Shown here: piece after piece, positions 25,689-34,053 of the stretch
How positions within the stretch are numbered: position 1 is the stretch's first letter
Layout: every line of letters begins with the position of its first letter
Assembly (NCBI GenBank): GCA_028281065.1
Contig: JANQKN010000049.1
Location: 1-40,872, forward strand
From: Flavobacteriaceae bacterium
GTDB lineage: Bacteria > Bacteroidota > Bacteroidia > Flavobacteriales > Flavobacteriaceae
Direction: 5' to 3'
DNA length: 40,872 nucleotides
The notes under the pieces: model-generated
The model's input: only the letters and a program-made list of their open reading frames with translations
What the model was told of the DNA's origin: nothing
Database searches by the model: none
Program-made: the position numbers and the translations under genes

Positions 25689-27047
25689 ATGAAAAAACGC
25701 CGACTATATTATCCTGTTTGGATATCCCTTATTCTACTATTCTTTATGGGTTCGCCTGGATATGGGCAAGACGGTTTTTCCCTCCCCGATGGAAAGAAAA
25801 AAGACAGGATTGCTTTCGAGTTTATCAATAATTTAATCATTATCCCAGTCGAGGTAAACGGGAAGTCCCTTTCTTTCCTGTTGGATACTGGTGTGAATTA
25901 TACTTTACTGTTCAGTTTGTACGAAAGCGATTCGCTTCAAATAAACAATGTGACCCCCGTTAAGATACGCGGAGTGGGAAGTGGGGGCGATATCGATGCG
26001 CTAAAAAGCGTGCACAATTCTGTGAAGATTGGCGATGCCGAGGATAAAAACCATACGTTGTATGTAATTTTTGATGAATCCATCAATTTTTCGCCAAGAA
26101 TGGGAATTCCTATCCACGGGGTGATCGGTTTCGATTTTTTCAAGGATTTTGTGGTTCAATCTGATTATGTATCGGAACGCATCACCATTTACGATCCCGA
26201 ACAATATGCTTACAGGAAATGCAGGAACTGCGAAGAATTCAATCTCCAAATGATTGGAAGGAAACCCTATATAAGTCATAAGGTCGAAGCCAAGGGTAAA
26301 GTCCATGATGTTAACCTCTTGGTGGATTCGGGGGCCAGTGACGCCATTTGGCTGTTTCAGGAGGAAATGGGCATTACCGAAACCCCCAAAAATTACTTTG
26401 AAGATTTCCTGGGATTGGGACTTAGTGGTGGTGTGTTTGGAAAACGTTCCAAATTGGATAAGGTGATTATGGGTCGTTTCGAGCTTCCTAGGGTAAATGT
26501 TTCCTATCCCGATAGTGTGGCCCTTAAAAGTTTTAATGCCTTTACCGAACGTAATGGTACCCTGGGAGCAGGTATTTTAAAGCGGTTTACGGTTACCATG
26601 GATTACCGTTCCCGAAAGATGACCTTACGAAAAAACAAGTTTTTTGGAGATCCTTTTCACTACAATATGTCGGGACTGACTATTGAACATGATGGTTTGG
26701 TCCCTACTTCAGAATTAAAGAAAGGAACAGGGAGAACGTTCAGTTTTTCGTCCGAAGAAACGGGCGATAGTACTGGGAAGGTGAGTTTTAACCTCCAACC
26801 CGTATTTACCTTCTTTTTGGCACCCAAATTTGTGGTTTCCGAAGTTCGTAAGGGATCCCCGGCCGATCTAGCGGATATTCAAAAAGGGGACGAGCTTATT
26901 TCCATAAACGGGAAAGCAGCTTATAAATACGAATTGGAAGGCCTTACCGCTTTGTTCTCATCCAAAAGTGGGAGGAAGATCAGTATTGTTGTGAATAGGG
27001 ATGGAGCCATCCTGCGGAAGAAGTTTTTCCTAAAAGAAGTACTATAA
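25689..27047 (+). CDS. exported retropepsin-like aspartyl protease with PDZ domain
   Basis: A 452-residue protein. The ATG at 25689 starts the signal peptide (hydrophobic core 9-22, ends near YGQ); an in-frame start at 25659 is less likely. Two aspartyl-protease motifs, LLDTG (Asp66) and LVDSG (Asp213), lie about 150 residues apart, giving the two halves of an active site in one chain. A PDZ domain spans about residues 375-450 (GSPADLADIQKGDELISING). This architecture is frequent in Bacteroidota and suggests periplasmic proteolysis with substrate recruitment by the PDZ domain. It is monocistronic and ends in a strong terminator. Confidence 0.85.
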   Translation: MKKRRLYYPVWISLILLFFMGSPGYGQDGFSLPDGKKKDRIAFEFINNLIIIPVEVNGKSLSFLLDTGVNYTLLFSLYESDSLQINNVTPVKIRGVGSGGDIDALKSVHNSVKIGDAEDKNHTLYVIFDESINFSPRMGIPIHGVIGFDFFKDFVVQSDYVSERITIYDPEQYAYRKCRNCEEFNLQMIGRKPYISHKVEAKGKVHDVNLLVDSGASDAIWLFQEEMGITETPKNYFEDFLGLGLSGGVFGKRSKLDKVIMGRFELPRVNVSYPDSVALKSFNAFTERNGTLGAGILKRFTVTMDYRSRKMTLRKNKFFGDPFHYNMSGLTIEHDGLVPTSELKKGTGRTFSFSSEETGDSTGKVSFNLQPVFTFFLAPKFVVSEVRKGSPADLADIQKGDELISINGKAAYKYELEGLTALFSSKSGRKISIVVNRDGAILRKKFFLKEVL

Positions 27048-27080
27048 AAAAAGCCTCCCAGTTTTCGGGAGGCTTTTTTT
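27046..27080. terminator. bidirectional intrinsic terminator
   Basis: A-run, stem AAGCCTCCC / GGGAGGCTT (27051-27075) with a 7-nt loop, and T-run, between the convergent protease and DUF1573 genes. Confidence 0.9.
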
Positions 27081-27098
27081 ATAAGAAAATGTCTTGTG

Positions 27099-27494
27099 TT
27101 ATTCGGTCTTTTCCAACACACTCTTGTCGGACAGCACCTCACCTTTAATTTTCAAGGCTTTAATGGGCTCTTTAGCATTCGAGTAAACCGTAATGGTTTT
27201 TCTAATCTTTCCTACACGCTTTGTGTCGTATTTTACCTTAATGGAGCTGGTTTCTCCAGGTTGGATAGGTCCTTTCGGTTTTTCAGGAACGGTGCAACCA
27301 CAGCTGGATTTTACGTCACTTATAACAAGAGGTTCGTTTCCTGTGTTGGTGAATTCAAAAATACGAACACCATCGCTACCTTTAGGTATTTGTCCATAGT
27401 CAATGCTTTCGGTTTTAAATTCGATGTCGGCTTGTGCATGGGCAGTAAAACTCACAAGTGCGATTACTGCCATTAAAATAATTTTTTTCATCAT
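27099..27494 (-). CDS. DUF1573 secreted protein
   Basis: A 131-residue protein with a signal peptide (residues 1-20, cleaved near AHA-QAD) and a single DUF1573 immunoglobulin-like domain. The family hallmark SSCGCTVPE (about residues 63-71) is present, within the FEFTNTGNEPLVI context. Function is unknown; such proteins are probably periplasmic or surface-attached. Two successive ATGs (27494, 27491) are possible starts. It diverges from valS across a 130-bp A/T-rich interval. Confidence 0.9.
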   Translation of the reverse strand: MMKKIILMAVIALVSFTAHAQADIEFKTESIDYGQIPKGSDGVRIFEFTNTGNEPLVISDVKSSCGCTVPEKPKGPIQPGETSSIKVKYDTKRVGKIRKTITVYSNAKEPIKALKIKGEVLSDKSVLEKTE

Positions 27495-27588
27495 TTTAAA
27501 ATTTTGGGATTACTAAAGTAGGTAACTTTTCTGCAACCAACAAAAGAAGTTATTCACTTTAATAATTTTATAATAAATAGGATATACC

Positions 27589-27596
27589 TACTTTTG
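27589..27596 (+). promoter_or_regulatory. putative -7 element of the valS promoter
   Basis: TACTTTTG matches TAnnTTTG and is followed by GCAGAC about six bases before a plausible start of transcription; valS begins 28 bases downstream. The -33 position holds only TTTA, so the match is partial. Confidence 0.4.
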
Positions 27597-27624
27597 CAGA
27601 CTATATTCAAAAATTAGACCAAAA

Positions 27625-30258
27625 ATGGCTTTAGAGGCAAAATATAACGCTCAAAACGTTGAAAATAAGTGGTATAGCTACTGGATGGAGCACGACTATT
27701 TCCATAGCGAAGTAGATGAAAGAGAGCCTTATACCATTGTCATTCCGCCTCCCAATGTAACCGGGGTGTTGCACATGGGCCATATGTTAAATAATACACT
27801 ACAGGATGTGTTGATACGTAGGGCACGCCTTAAAGGTTATAATGCCTGTTGGGTACCTGGGACCGATCACGCTTCCATTGCTACCGAAGCCAAGGTAGTT
27901 GCCAAGCTTAAAAGTGAAGGGATAGAGAAGTCCGACCTTACCCGCGAGCAGTTCTTGGAACACGCTTGGGAATGGACCCACAAACACGGGGGGATCATCT
28001 TGGAACAGTTAAAAAAGCTTGGAGCTTCCTGCGACTGGGAGCGTACCAAGTTTACTATGGATGACGACCTGTCGGAGTCTGTAATAAAAGTATTCGTAGA
28101 CCTATACCGAAAAGGACAGGTATACCGAGGATACCGAATGGTAAACTGGGATCCCCAAGCCCAAACCACTTTGAGCGATGAAGAGGTAATCTATGAAGAA
28201 AAGCAAGGGAATCTGTATTATCTGAAATACCAGATCGAAGGATCCGACGAGTATGTAACCATTGCCACCACGCGTCCCGAAACCATCTTGGGGGATACCG
28301 CAGTGTGTATTAACCCTAATGACGAGCGATACACGCACTTAAAAGGGAAGAACGCCATTGTCCCTATCTGTAACCGTGTCATCCCAATTATCGAGGACGA
28401 ATACGTAACCATGGAGTTTGGTACAGGATGCCTTAAGGTGACCCCTGCACACGACGAGAACGATAAAATGCTGGGCGATAAGCACAATTTGGAGGTAGTT
28501 GATGTATTGAATGACGATGCTACGCTAAATAGCTTTGGATTGCACTACGAAGGCATGGACCGCTTCGAAGCCCGTAAGAAGATCGCCAAGGAATTGGACG
28601 AAATGGGGGTGATTGAAAAGATAGAGCAACACACCAACAAAGTAGGAACGAGTGAGCGTACAGGAGCCGTAATCGAACCCAAGTTGAGTGATCAATGGTT
28701 TTTGAAGATGAAGGCCTTGGCACAACCTGCCTTGGATGCCGTTTTGGAAAAAGACGTAAACTTGGTACCTGAAAAATTCCTGAATACCTATCGCTATTGG
28801 ATGGAAAATGTTCGTGATTGGAACATTAGCCGTCAGTTGTGGTGGGGGCACCAGATTCCCGCTTATTACTATGGCGATGGCAAGGAGGATTTTGTCGTAG
28901 CCGAGACCAAAGAAGAGGCTCTGCAAATGGCTCAGGAAAAAACGGGCGATGCATCCCTTACTGGAGCAGACCTTACCCAAGACCCTGATGCCTTGGATAC
29001 TTGGTTCTCCTCTTGGTTATGGCCCATAAGTGTATTTAATGGTATTCTGGAGCCTGATAATAAAGAGATCAATTACTACTATCCTACCAATGATTTGGTA
29101 ACGGCGCCCGAGATTCTATTCTTCTGGGTAGCCCGTATGCTTATCGCTGGGTTCGAATACAGAAAGGAAAAACCTTTCACCAACGTTTACCTAACAGGAA
29201 TTGTTCGCGACAAACAACGTCGTAAGATGAGTAAGTCCTTGGGGAATTCTCCCGATCCCATCGAATTGATGGATGAATATGGAGCCGACGGAGTTCGTGT
29301 GGGAATGCTATTAAGTTCGCCCGCTGGAAATGATTTGATGTTCGATGTAGATCTGTGTAAGCAGGGAAGTGGTTTTGTAAATAAAATCTGGAACGCCTAT
29401 CGTCTCATCGATGGTTGGGAGGTATCCGAATCCCAAGAAGAAACCGAATCGGCTAAAAGGGCCCTTCCATGGTACCGGAACCAATTCCAGAAGGTATTGG
29501 CAGAGATCGAGGAACACTACAGCAAATACCGAATCAGCGATGCGTTGATGGCTACTTATAAATTGGTTTGGGACGATTTCTGTTCTTGGTTCCTGGAAGC
29601 GGTAAAGCCTGCATACGGACAGCCTATTGCAGCTGCTACCAAAGCTGAGGTGATTTCCATCTTGGAGGATAACCTTAAAATATTGCATCCTTTTGTGCCC
29701 TTTATTTCTGAAGAAATCTGGCAGCACATCACGGAACGTTCCCCTGAGGAAGCATTGATCGTGGCTTCTTGGCCTGAAACAACTTCTTACGACGAACAAT
29801 TGATCAAGGATTTCGAATTTGCTTCGGAAGTGATTTCGGGCATACGAACCATCCGTAAGGAAAAGAATATTTCGTTTAAGGAAACGATCGATCTGTCGGT
29901 GATCAATTCAGAAAAAGCAACCGACGCTTTCGATGCTGTGATTACCAAATTGGGGAATGTAGAAAACCTAAACTACATTACCGAAAAGCTGGACGGCGCT
30001 TTAACCTTCCGTGTAAAGTCCAATGAGTACTTTGTACCTATGGGTGGTGCGATCGATGTGGAAGCAGAGATTGCCAAGCTTACGGAAGAGTTGAAGTATA
30101 CAGAAGGATTCCTAAAAAGCGTACAGGGTAAGTTAAAGAATGAACGTTTTGTAAACAATGCACCCGAACAGGTAGTGGCGAACGAGCGTAAGAAAGAAGC
30201 CGATGCCTTGGCTAAAATCGAGACGATCAAAGCTAGTTTGGCAGGACTGGAAACTTAA
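27625..30258 (+). CDS. valS: valine--tRNA ligase
   Basis: An 877-residue class I aminoacyl-tRNA synthetase charging tRNA-Val. The HIGH-type motif HMGH (50-53, in [13 protein letters not shown]) and KMSKS (534-538) are intact. The editing domain (about 180-330, with TTRPET and AHDEND) removes mischarged threonine, and the C-terminal coiled coil (about 810-870) contacts the tRNA. The length is typical. It is a single gene with its own terminator. A decayed duplicate of its last about 130 bases is found 0.9 kb downstream (31034-31125). Confidence 0.98.
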   Translation: MALEAKYNAQNVENKWYSYWMEHDYFHSEVDEREPYTIVIPPPNVTGVLHMGHMLNNTLQDVLIRRARLKGYNACWVPGTDHASIATEAKVVAKLKSEGIEKSDLTREQFLEHAWEWTHKHGGIILEQLKKLGASCDWERTKFTMDDDLSESVIKVFVDLYRKGQVYRGYRMVNWDPQAQTTLSDEEVIYEEKQGNLYYLKYQIEGSDEYVTIATTRPETILGDTAVCINPNDERYTHLKGKNAIVPICNRVIPIIEDEYVTMEFGTGCLKVTPAHDENDKMLGDKHNLEVVDVLNDDATLNSFGLHYEGMDRFEARKKIAKELDEMGVIEKIEQHTNKVGTSERTGAVIEPKLSDQWFLKMKALAQPALDAVLEKDVNLVPEKFLNTYRYWMENVRDWNISRQLWWGHQIPAYYYGDGKEDFVVAETKEEALQMAQEKTGDASLTGADLTQDPDALDTWFSSWLWPISVFNGILEPDNKEINYYYPTNDLVTAPEILFFWVARMLIAGFEYRKEKPFTNVYLTGIVRDKQRRKMSKSLGNSPDPIELMDEYGADGVRVGMLLSSPAGNDLMFDVDLCKQGSGFVNKIWNAYRLIDGWEVSESQEETESAKRALPWYRNQFQKVLAEIEEHYSKYRISDALMATYKLVWDDFCSWFLEAVKPAYGQPIAAATKAEVISILEDNLKILHPFVPFISEEIWQHITERSPEEALIVASWPETTSYDEQLIKDFEFASEVISGIRTIRKEKNISFKETIDLSVINSEKATDAFDAVITKLGNVENLNYITEKLDGALTFRVKSNEYFVPMGGAIDVEAEIAKLTEELKYTEGFLKSVQGKLKNERFVNNAPEQVVANERKKEADALAKIETIKASLAGLET

Positions 30259-30271
30259 TGTTCTTATATAT

Positions 30272-30316
30272 AAAAAAGCAGGGAGGAACCAAAAGTTGGT
30301 TTCTCCCTGCTTTTTT
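30272..30316. terminator. bidirectional intrinsic terminator
   Basis: A-run, stem GCAGGGAG(g)AACC / GGTT(t)CTCCCTGC with a short loop, and T-run, between convergent valS and the SRPBCC gene. Confidence 0.9.
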
Positions 30317-30342
30317 AATATGCTTATTGTGAGCCTTTTTCT

Positions 30343-30846
30343 TTAGGCAGCGTCAATCTTTTTTTGTTTTCTTGGATGAACGATTCCTTTCTCAATAAAA
30401 TATTTCAACTCTTCCAATAATTCGCCATAACTCTTATTAAAACCATTTTTAATAATAGGGTACAGGAGATAACCATTCCATTTAAGCTCGATATTGGCGT
30501 CGATTACGATCTCGGTTTCGTTGTCGGATAGTTTTTTGAGGGAAGATTCAAATATGTTTTGTTTTAAGGGTATAGGCACATTTTCGGCGACTACCCTAAG
30601 ATTCATTTTATAATTAACGGGATCGTACATTATAATATCTTCTATGGCTTTAGCACCATCTGGATTTGGGGTAAAGTTGCATACACGTCCTATCATAGGC
30701 GCATCTTCTACTTTGGTTCCATTGGTTTTCTGTAAAGTGTGATCCACTTGGGCCATCCAAATCCCTGCTTTGTCAAATTCTTCAGCCCATATTTTCCAAA
30801 CCTTATCTATAGGCTGCTTGATTTTTATTTTTTTGATTACTTTCAT
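30343..30846 (-). CDS. SRPBCC (START/Bet v1-like) domain protein
   Basis: A 167-residue SRPBCC-fold protein: the opening IKIKQPIDKVWKIWAEEF is the canonical first strand/helix (starting substrate from DKVW), and the central beta strands and long C-terminal helix (SYGELLEELKYFIEKG) complete the ligand-binding cavity. Members bind lipids or small hydrophobic molecules; the ligand is unknown. It is a single gene. It sits between valS and a decayed valS fragment, so it may be part of an acquired or rearranged segment. A 21-bp tandem direct repeat lies about 100 bp upstream. Confidence 0.7.
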   Translation of the reverse strand: MKVIKKIKIKQPIDKVWKIWAEEFDKAGIWMAQVDHTLQKTNGTKVEDAPMIGRVCNFTPNPDGAKAIEDIIMYDPVNYKMNLRVVAENVPIPLKQNIFESSLKKLSDNETEIVIDANIELKWNGYLLYPIIKNGFNKSYGELLEELKYFIEKGIVHPRKQKKIDAA

Positions 30847-30943
30847 GAGATTGATAATTAATAGTTGACAAAATGTTTGTAGTTAAGGTGTTTTTTAAAG
30901 ACACCACTTAACATTGCAAAAGTCAACCATAGATGGGCGAGGT

Positions 30944-30985
30944 ACTTGGTAAATTATGTCAAAAACTTGGCTATTTATGCCAATA
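30944..30985. repeat. 21-bp imperfect tandem direct repeat
   Basis: Two adjacent 21-base units (30944-30964 and 30965-30985), both beginning ACTTGG and containing TTATG, match at 16 of 21 positions. Tandem direct repeats of this period are typical of AraC-family operator half-sites, but no such regulator is encoded here. The SRPBCC gene start lies 98 bp away on the minus strand. The rest of the interval 30847-31033 shows no gene. Confidence 0.4.
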
Positions 30986-31033
30986 AAGACCTTAGGTAAC
31001 CTGAAGTGGATAAGTCAAATAATGTAGAAAAGG

Positions 31034-31125
31034 GTACAGGGTAAGATGAAGAATGAGTGTTTTGTAAACAATGCTCTAACTAATGGCTAATGTGCGCCAG
31101 AAGGAAACCGATACTTTAGCATTAT
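31034..31125 (+). pseudogene. decayed fragment of the valS 3' end
   Basis: Bases 31034-31074 match valS 30121-30161 at 37 of 41 positions (VQGK-KNE-FVNNA coding), and the following stretch to about 31120 matches valS to about 30213 more weakly (for example CCGAT at the same relative place) with a net deletion of about five bases. The copy contains an in-frame TAA and cannot encode protein. It is non-functional but records a past partial duplication or rearrangement. The similarity may reach back to about 31001. Confidence 0.75.
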
Positions 31126-31148
31126 GCCGCAATGAAATGTTGCCAGTA

Positions 31149-31964
31149 TTACCTGCTAGCTTTTTTTATTGCAGTTTTTTGGTCAGTCACACTTTTCGCT
31201 TTTAATTCAATCGAAAAGCCTTCTAGTTCAGTTTTTAAGTTCATTTTCGTTTCCTGATATAATTTTGTGAAGAACTGTTTTTCAATATCGTAATTAACTT
31301 GCCCTTCACCGGTTCCGTCCAATTCCATTTCATAATCCTTTGTGGCAGATTTTATTGTGTAAACTTGGCTCAGGTCAAACTGTCCAATACCATTTTCTAT
31401 CCTTTTTAACGTGTAAACCGAATTGATTTCTATTTCAATTGTCACATCTGCGATTGGCATTGACATCGGATTTTTTTGTTCAAAACTTTCTCCGACTTTA
31501 ATTTTTCTGTTAGGATATTTAATTTGGCTCATCAACGATTCTACTACAGGAAGCAATGTTCTTTTTTCTTGTTCCGTCATTGTTGAAGAAGAAATAGAAT
31601 CGATTTTGGTTTCTCCACTAACTGATTTTCCAAAAAATTTGGTTCCACGGGTTAGAGTTGGATCGTTTGATTGTAGCAGCTCTACATCAATTGGAAATTC
31701 GTTTCCATTCAGTGCGCCAGTTTTGGATATACTTTTTAAAAGACTCGTGTCTTTAATGGTAGCAGGGTTTTCAAACCCACTGTCTTTTAAATTCTGTAAT
31801 ATTTCGTCCGATGCAATATACCTTATATAAGTTTCCGAAATCTGTTTTTGTGTTAAGGTGTAATTAAAGTTTGGAAGGTAGCCAACTTTAAAATCAATTT
31901 CCTCTTGACCTTTACAAGAAGTAATTACTAATGTCAATAAAAGAATTAGGTATGTTTTCTTCAT
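31149..31964 (-). CDS. hypothetical lipoprotein (DUF6263-like?)
   Basis: A 271-residue lipoprotein with signal peptide and acylation Cys17 (VITSCKGQ). The mature part is rich in Lys, Glu, Ser, Thr and beta-forming residues, with an alternating pattern in the C-terminal half (VTIEIEINSVYTLKRI, YEMELDGTGEGQ) as in beta-rich exported proteins. I cannot assign a family with certainty; DUF6263 is a loose resemblance from memory. It is in the accessory island right after the valS fragment, in a single-gene position. Confidence 0.6.
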   Translation of the reverse strand: MKKTYLILLLTLVITSCKGQEEIDFKVGYLPNFNYTLTQKQISETYIRYIASDEILQNLKDSGFENPATIKDTSLLKSISKTGALNGNEFPIDVELLQSNDPTLTRGTKFFGKSVSGETKIDSISSSTMTEQEKRTLLPVVESLMSQIKYPNRKIKVGESFEQKNPMSMPIADVTIEIEINSVYTLKRIENGIGQFDLSQVYTIKSATKDYEMELDGTGEGQVNYDIEKQFFTKLYQETKMNLKTELEGFSIELKAKSVTDQKTAIKKASR

Positions 31965-32045
31965 TTCGTTTTTCTAATTCGATTTGTTTTAATACTGAAT
32001 TGGCAGATGTACAGGATGTTGTCCATAAAGTTAGAAGGTAAGAGC

Positions 32046-32067
32046 AAAAAACACTCTCTAGAGAGTT
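32046..32067 (-). terminator. possible terminator with 14-bp palindrome
   Basis: The perfect palindrome ACTCTCTAGAGAGT (32053-32066) straddles the stop codon of the 70-aa membrane protein and is followed on the minus strand by a short T-run. It can fold to a five-pair stem; weak as a terminator. Confidence 0.35.
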
Positions 32068-32270
32068 AGAGGCTTAAGGAGCTTTTTGATAAGTTTCCCA
32101 ACAAAATGGAATATTGAAAAGAGGCTAAATAAAGCTGTTGTGATAATTGAAAATTCAATGACCGTCATTTTGAAATCGGCATAAGGCGGGTCCGTATCGA
32201 TTAGATACCCAAAGGATGTCAATAAAATGGCTACAGCTGCAAACTGGAAAAATATTTTTTTGCTTTTCAT
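32058..32270 (-). CDS. small two-helix membrane protein
   Basis: A 70-residue hypothetical protein with two hydrophobic segments (about residues 6-23 and 35-56) and a basic tail (KLIKKLLKP). The ATG at 32270 is chosen over a TTG six bases upstream. It lies 66 bp downstream of the MarR gene on the same strand, without evidence for shared regulation. No recognisable family. Confidence 0.5.
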   Translation of the reverse strand: MKSKKIFFQFAAVAILLTSFGYLIDTDPPYADFKMTVIEFSIITTALFSLFSIFHFVGKLIKKLLKPLTL

Positions 32271-32336
32271 ACACAAAGAGATTGCTTAAATATAGAAAAT
32301 AAGAACCAATGAAAGTGCTGAGAAGTAGTCAAATAA

Positions 32337-32939
32337 TCACTTTTCTTGAAATTCTGGACAATCCAAACGGATGTCTTTACGTGCCAAGGGTTGTTGCAGT
32401 AGGTTGCAGTAATCCGTACTTCCGTTTTTTTCGTAGAATTTGCACTTAAAACAGGTGCGCTGTACGGCCAATATCCCGTTTTGGTTTAATTGATAAATCA
32501 ATTTGCTTAAGGTATGGAAGATGGCTTCTTGATCTGAAGCCTCCAAGGTGTCGATCTGTGTTTTTAACGGCACAGCAAAATCCTTGCTTCCCAATACAAT
32601 TTTTTGTCCCGTAGGGGATAACCGAATGGTATAGCTTCTACTATCTACCGAAGAATAGTCTTTTACAATGAGTCCTTTTCTGTCCAAAACCTTTACGGCA
32701 TCGCTTATAGTGGGCTTGGTGACATTAAACTCTTTGGACAGATGGCTTACATTGCAGAGGTCTTCGTTATGAAAGGCAACAAAAATAAGGATGCGGATCT
32801 GTATGGGGCTTAGCCCAACCTTTTTGGCTTCTTCCCAAAGCAATACCTTAAAAACTTCAGAAATACGATCGAACCCAGCAATGATCTTGCTGGAAATATC
32901 GTGTTGCTGTTGTTCTGGGTTAAAAATGCTGTCTTTCAT
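32337..32939 (-). CDS. MarR-family regulator with four-cysteine C-terminal tail
   Basis: A 200-residue winged-helix regulator. The DNA-binding domain (about 40-110) includes SHLSKEFNVTKPTISDAVK and the wing VDSRSYTIRLS. Unusual for MarR proteins, the C-terminal tail carries Cys163, Cys166, Cys178 and Cys194 (CFKC-x11-C-x15-C), suggesting a metal, Fe-S or redox-sensing site. A GTTAGTAATCCTAAT palindrome lies 38 bp upstream of its start. The same palindrome precedes two other genes of the cluster, so it is likely to regulate itself and them. It is the last gene of the minus-strand cluster after DUF2024. Effector and direction of control are unknown. Confidence 0.85.
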   Translation of the reverse strand: MKDSIFNPEQQQHDISSKIIAGFDRISEVFKVLLWEEAKKVGLSPIQIRILIFVAFHNEDLCNVSHLSKEFNVTKPTISDAVKVLDRKGLIVKDYSSVDSRSYTIRLSPTGQKIVLGSKDFAVPLKTQIDTLEASDQEAIFHTLSKLIYQLNQNGILAVQRTCFKCKFYEKNGSTDYCNLLQQPLARKDIRLDCPEFQEK

Positions 32940-32976
32940 TGTAAAGCCTACCGAATCACAAGGATTGGCAGGCTAA

Positions 32977-32991
32977 GTTAGTAATCCTAAT
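32977..32991. promoter_or_regulatory. palindromic operator copy 1 (marR)
   Basis: GTTAGTAATCCTAAT, an imperfect form of the consensus GTTAGGAWTCCTAAC, located 38 bases before the MarR start and just before the DUF2024 stop. It is taken as the autoregulatory site of the MarR protein. Confidence 0.6.
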
Positions 32992-32995
32992 TAAA

Positions 32996-33259
32996 CTAAT
33001 CGCAATTTTCCATCTCAATGATGTCGTAGCCTTTCAATTCTATCTGCGATATCATCGCTGGGGTCGCTTTTTCGATATGGCAGAAGCGACACTCCTTTGT
33101 GGTAAGGGTGGAATTGGAGATCGATTTCTTTTGCAAATAGTCTTTACCGTATTCAAAAACGGTGTTTTCGTCGGTAACATGATCCGGCACCAAAATGTCG
33201 AAATGCATAATGCGTCCGTCATTTCGGGTTACATAGGTATCCCAAACTGAAACGTTCAT
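32996..33259 (-). CDS. DUF2024 family protein
   Basis: An 87-residue cytoplasmic protein of the DUF2024 family, recognised from the opening VSVWDTYVTRNDGRIMHFDI and the CRFCH motif (Cys57, Cys60, His61). A further Cys86 is near the end. No signal peptide is present, so the CxxCH is unlikely to be a heme c site; a metal or redox role is possible. Function is unknown. It lies three bases after the 241-aa lipoprotein gene, so the two are coupled, and is within the MarR-operator cluster. Confidence 0.85.
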   Translation of the reverse strand: MNVSVWDTYVTRNDGRIMHFDILVPDHVTDENTVFEYGKDYLQKKSISNSTLTTKECRFCHIEKATPAMISQIELKGYDIIEMENCD

Positions 33260-33262
33260 AAA

Positions 33263-33988
33263 CTATTGTTTTACGGTATAAGGTAAGGAAAGATCGCCAC
33301 TGGCTACCCCAAAAACGGCGTACACACCCAACATGGGTAGGTCTTCTTTGCTGGTATTTACCTGCATATAAGCAGTTACCCCGTCATAGCTAAAATCGGT
33401 CCTATTATTCATTCGGTAACTGGGCACCACTACTTTTATGGATTGTCCCTGGGTAGTTACGGGATACCCTGGAGAATCCATATACATGGGCATACCTGGA
33501 TTAGTAGGGGGAAGGACTACGGTTTCGTCTGCTTTTTTAAACTGCTTTACCGAAAAACCACCGGCCACACGTTTGTCTTCGATCAAAATTACCCAGTGGG
33601 GATGCCAGATCACACCGTCGTTGGCGTAGTTTTTATCATTGTTCTCATCCCATAGTGGGGTGTCGTCAAAATCGGGGTGGGAGGTAAGTGCCAAGGCTAC
33701 AATACCTTCGGTTTCATTAAAACCTACATCGGTGGGGTTTAGGCTGGAAGGGAATACATAGCCCAATACAGGGGCTTCGTCCAATTGCCCTCTTTTGGTT
33801 GGGACAGTTTTTCCGGCTGTGCCTGTAACGGTCATTTCCCAAACCATAATAGATAGATCCTGGTGGTGTGTTACTTCTACGTTGGTGATTTTAAAATCGT
33901 CATTGTTGTAAGGGTTCTCTTGGGCACAGGATATAGATAGCACTCCGATGGTTAGGAGCAAACTAAATGTAATTGCTTTTGGTTTCAT
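33263..33988 (-). CDS. lipoprotein of unknown family
   Basis: A 241-residue lipoprotein: signal peptide with acylation Cys21 (LSISCAQ). The mature protein has many His and Trp residues (VTHHQD, GVIWHPHWVILIED) and a Pro/Tyr-rich region (PGMPMYMDSPGYPV). I do not recognise its family. A perfect 35-bp palindrome containing the MarR-type operator lies 24-58 bases upstream of the ATG. The stop is three bases before DUF2024. It is probably periplasmic, the exported member of the regulon. Confidence 0.65.
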   Translation of the reverse strand: MKPKAITFSLLLTIGVLSISCAQENPYNNDDFKITNVEVTHHQDLSIMVWEMTVTGTAGKTVPTKRGQLDEAPVLGYVFPSSLNPTDVGFNETEGIVALALTSHPDFDDTPLWDENNDKNYANDGVIWHPHWVILIEDKRVAGGFSVKQFKKADETVVLPPTNPGMPMYMDSPGYPVTTQGQSIKVVVPSYRMNNRTDFSYDGVTAYMQVNTSKEDLPMLGVYAVFGVASGDLSLPYTVKQ

Positions 33989-34011
33989 TGTACAGTGTTT
34001 TTAAGGTTAGC

Positions 34012-34046
34012 AACCCAATAAGTTAGGATTCCTAACTTATTGGGTT
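34012..34046. promoter_or_regulatory. palindromic operator copy 2, extended 35-bp perfect palindrome
   Basis: Two 17-base arms (AACCCAATAAGTTAGGA and its exact complement) around a single centre base; the core GTTAGGATTCCTAAC is at 34022-34036. It lies between the thioredoxin-like stop and the 241-aa lipoprotein start. No T-run follows on either strand, so it is not a typical terminator. Confidence 0.65.
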
Positions 34047-34053
34047 AAAAAAA

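Noticed and set aside
31034-31125. valS fragment as an attachment site of an integrative element
   Set aside because: No integrase, excisionase or tRNA gene is present nearby and the copy is too decayed to define ends; kept only as a duplication relic.
30847-31148. Possible remnant regulator gene upstream of the SRPBCC gene
   Set aside because: Apart from the tandem repeat and the valS relic, no protein-coding similarity could be read in any frame.
32996-33259. CRFCH in the DUF2024 protein as a c-type heme site
   Set aside because: The protein has no signal peptide or transmembrane helix, so it would not reach the periplasm where heme c is attached.
34012-34046. Strong hairpin as an intrinsic terminator
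   Set aside because: No T-run follows on either strand, and the core matches two other sites in front of genes, so an operator is the better explanation.
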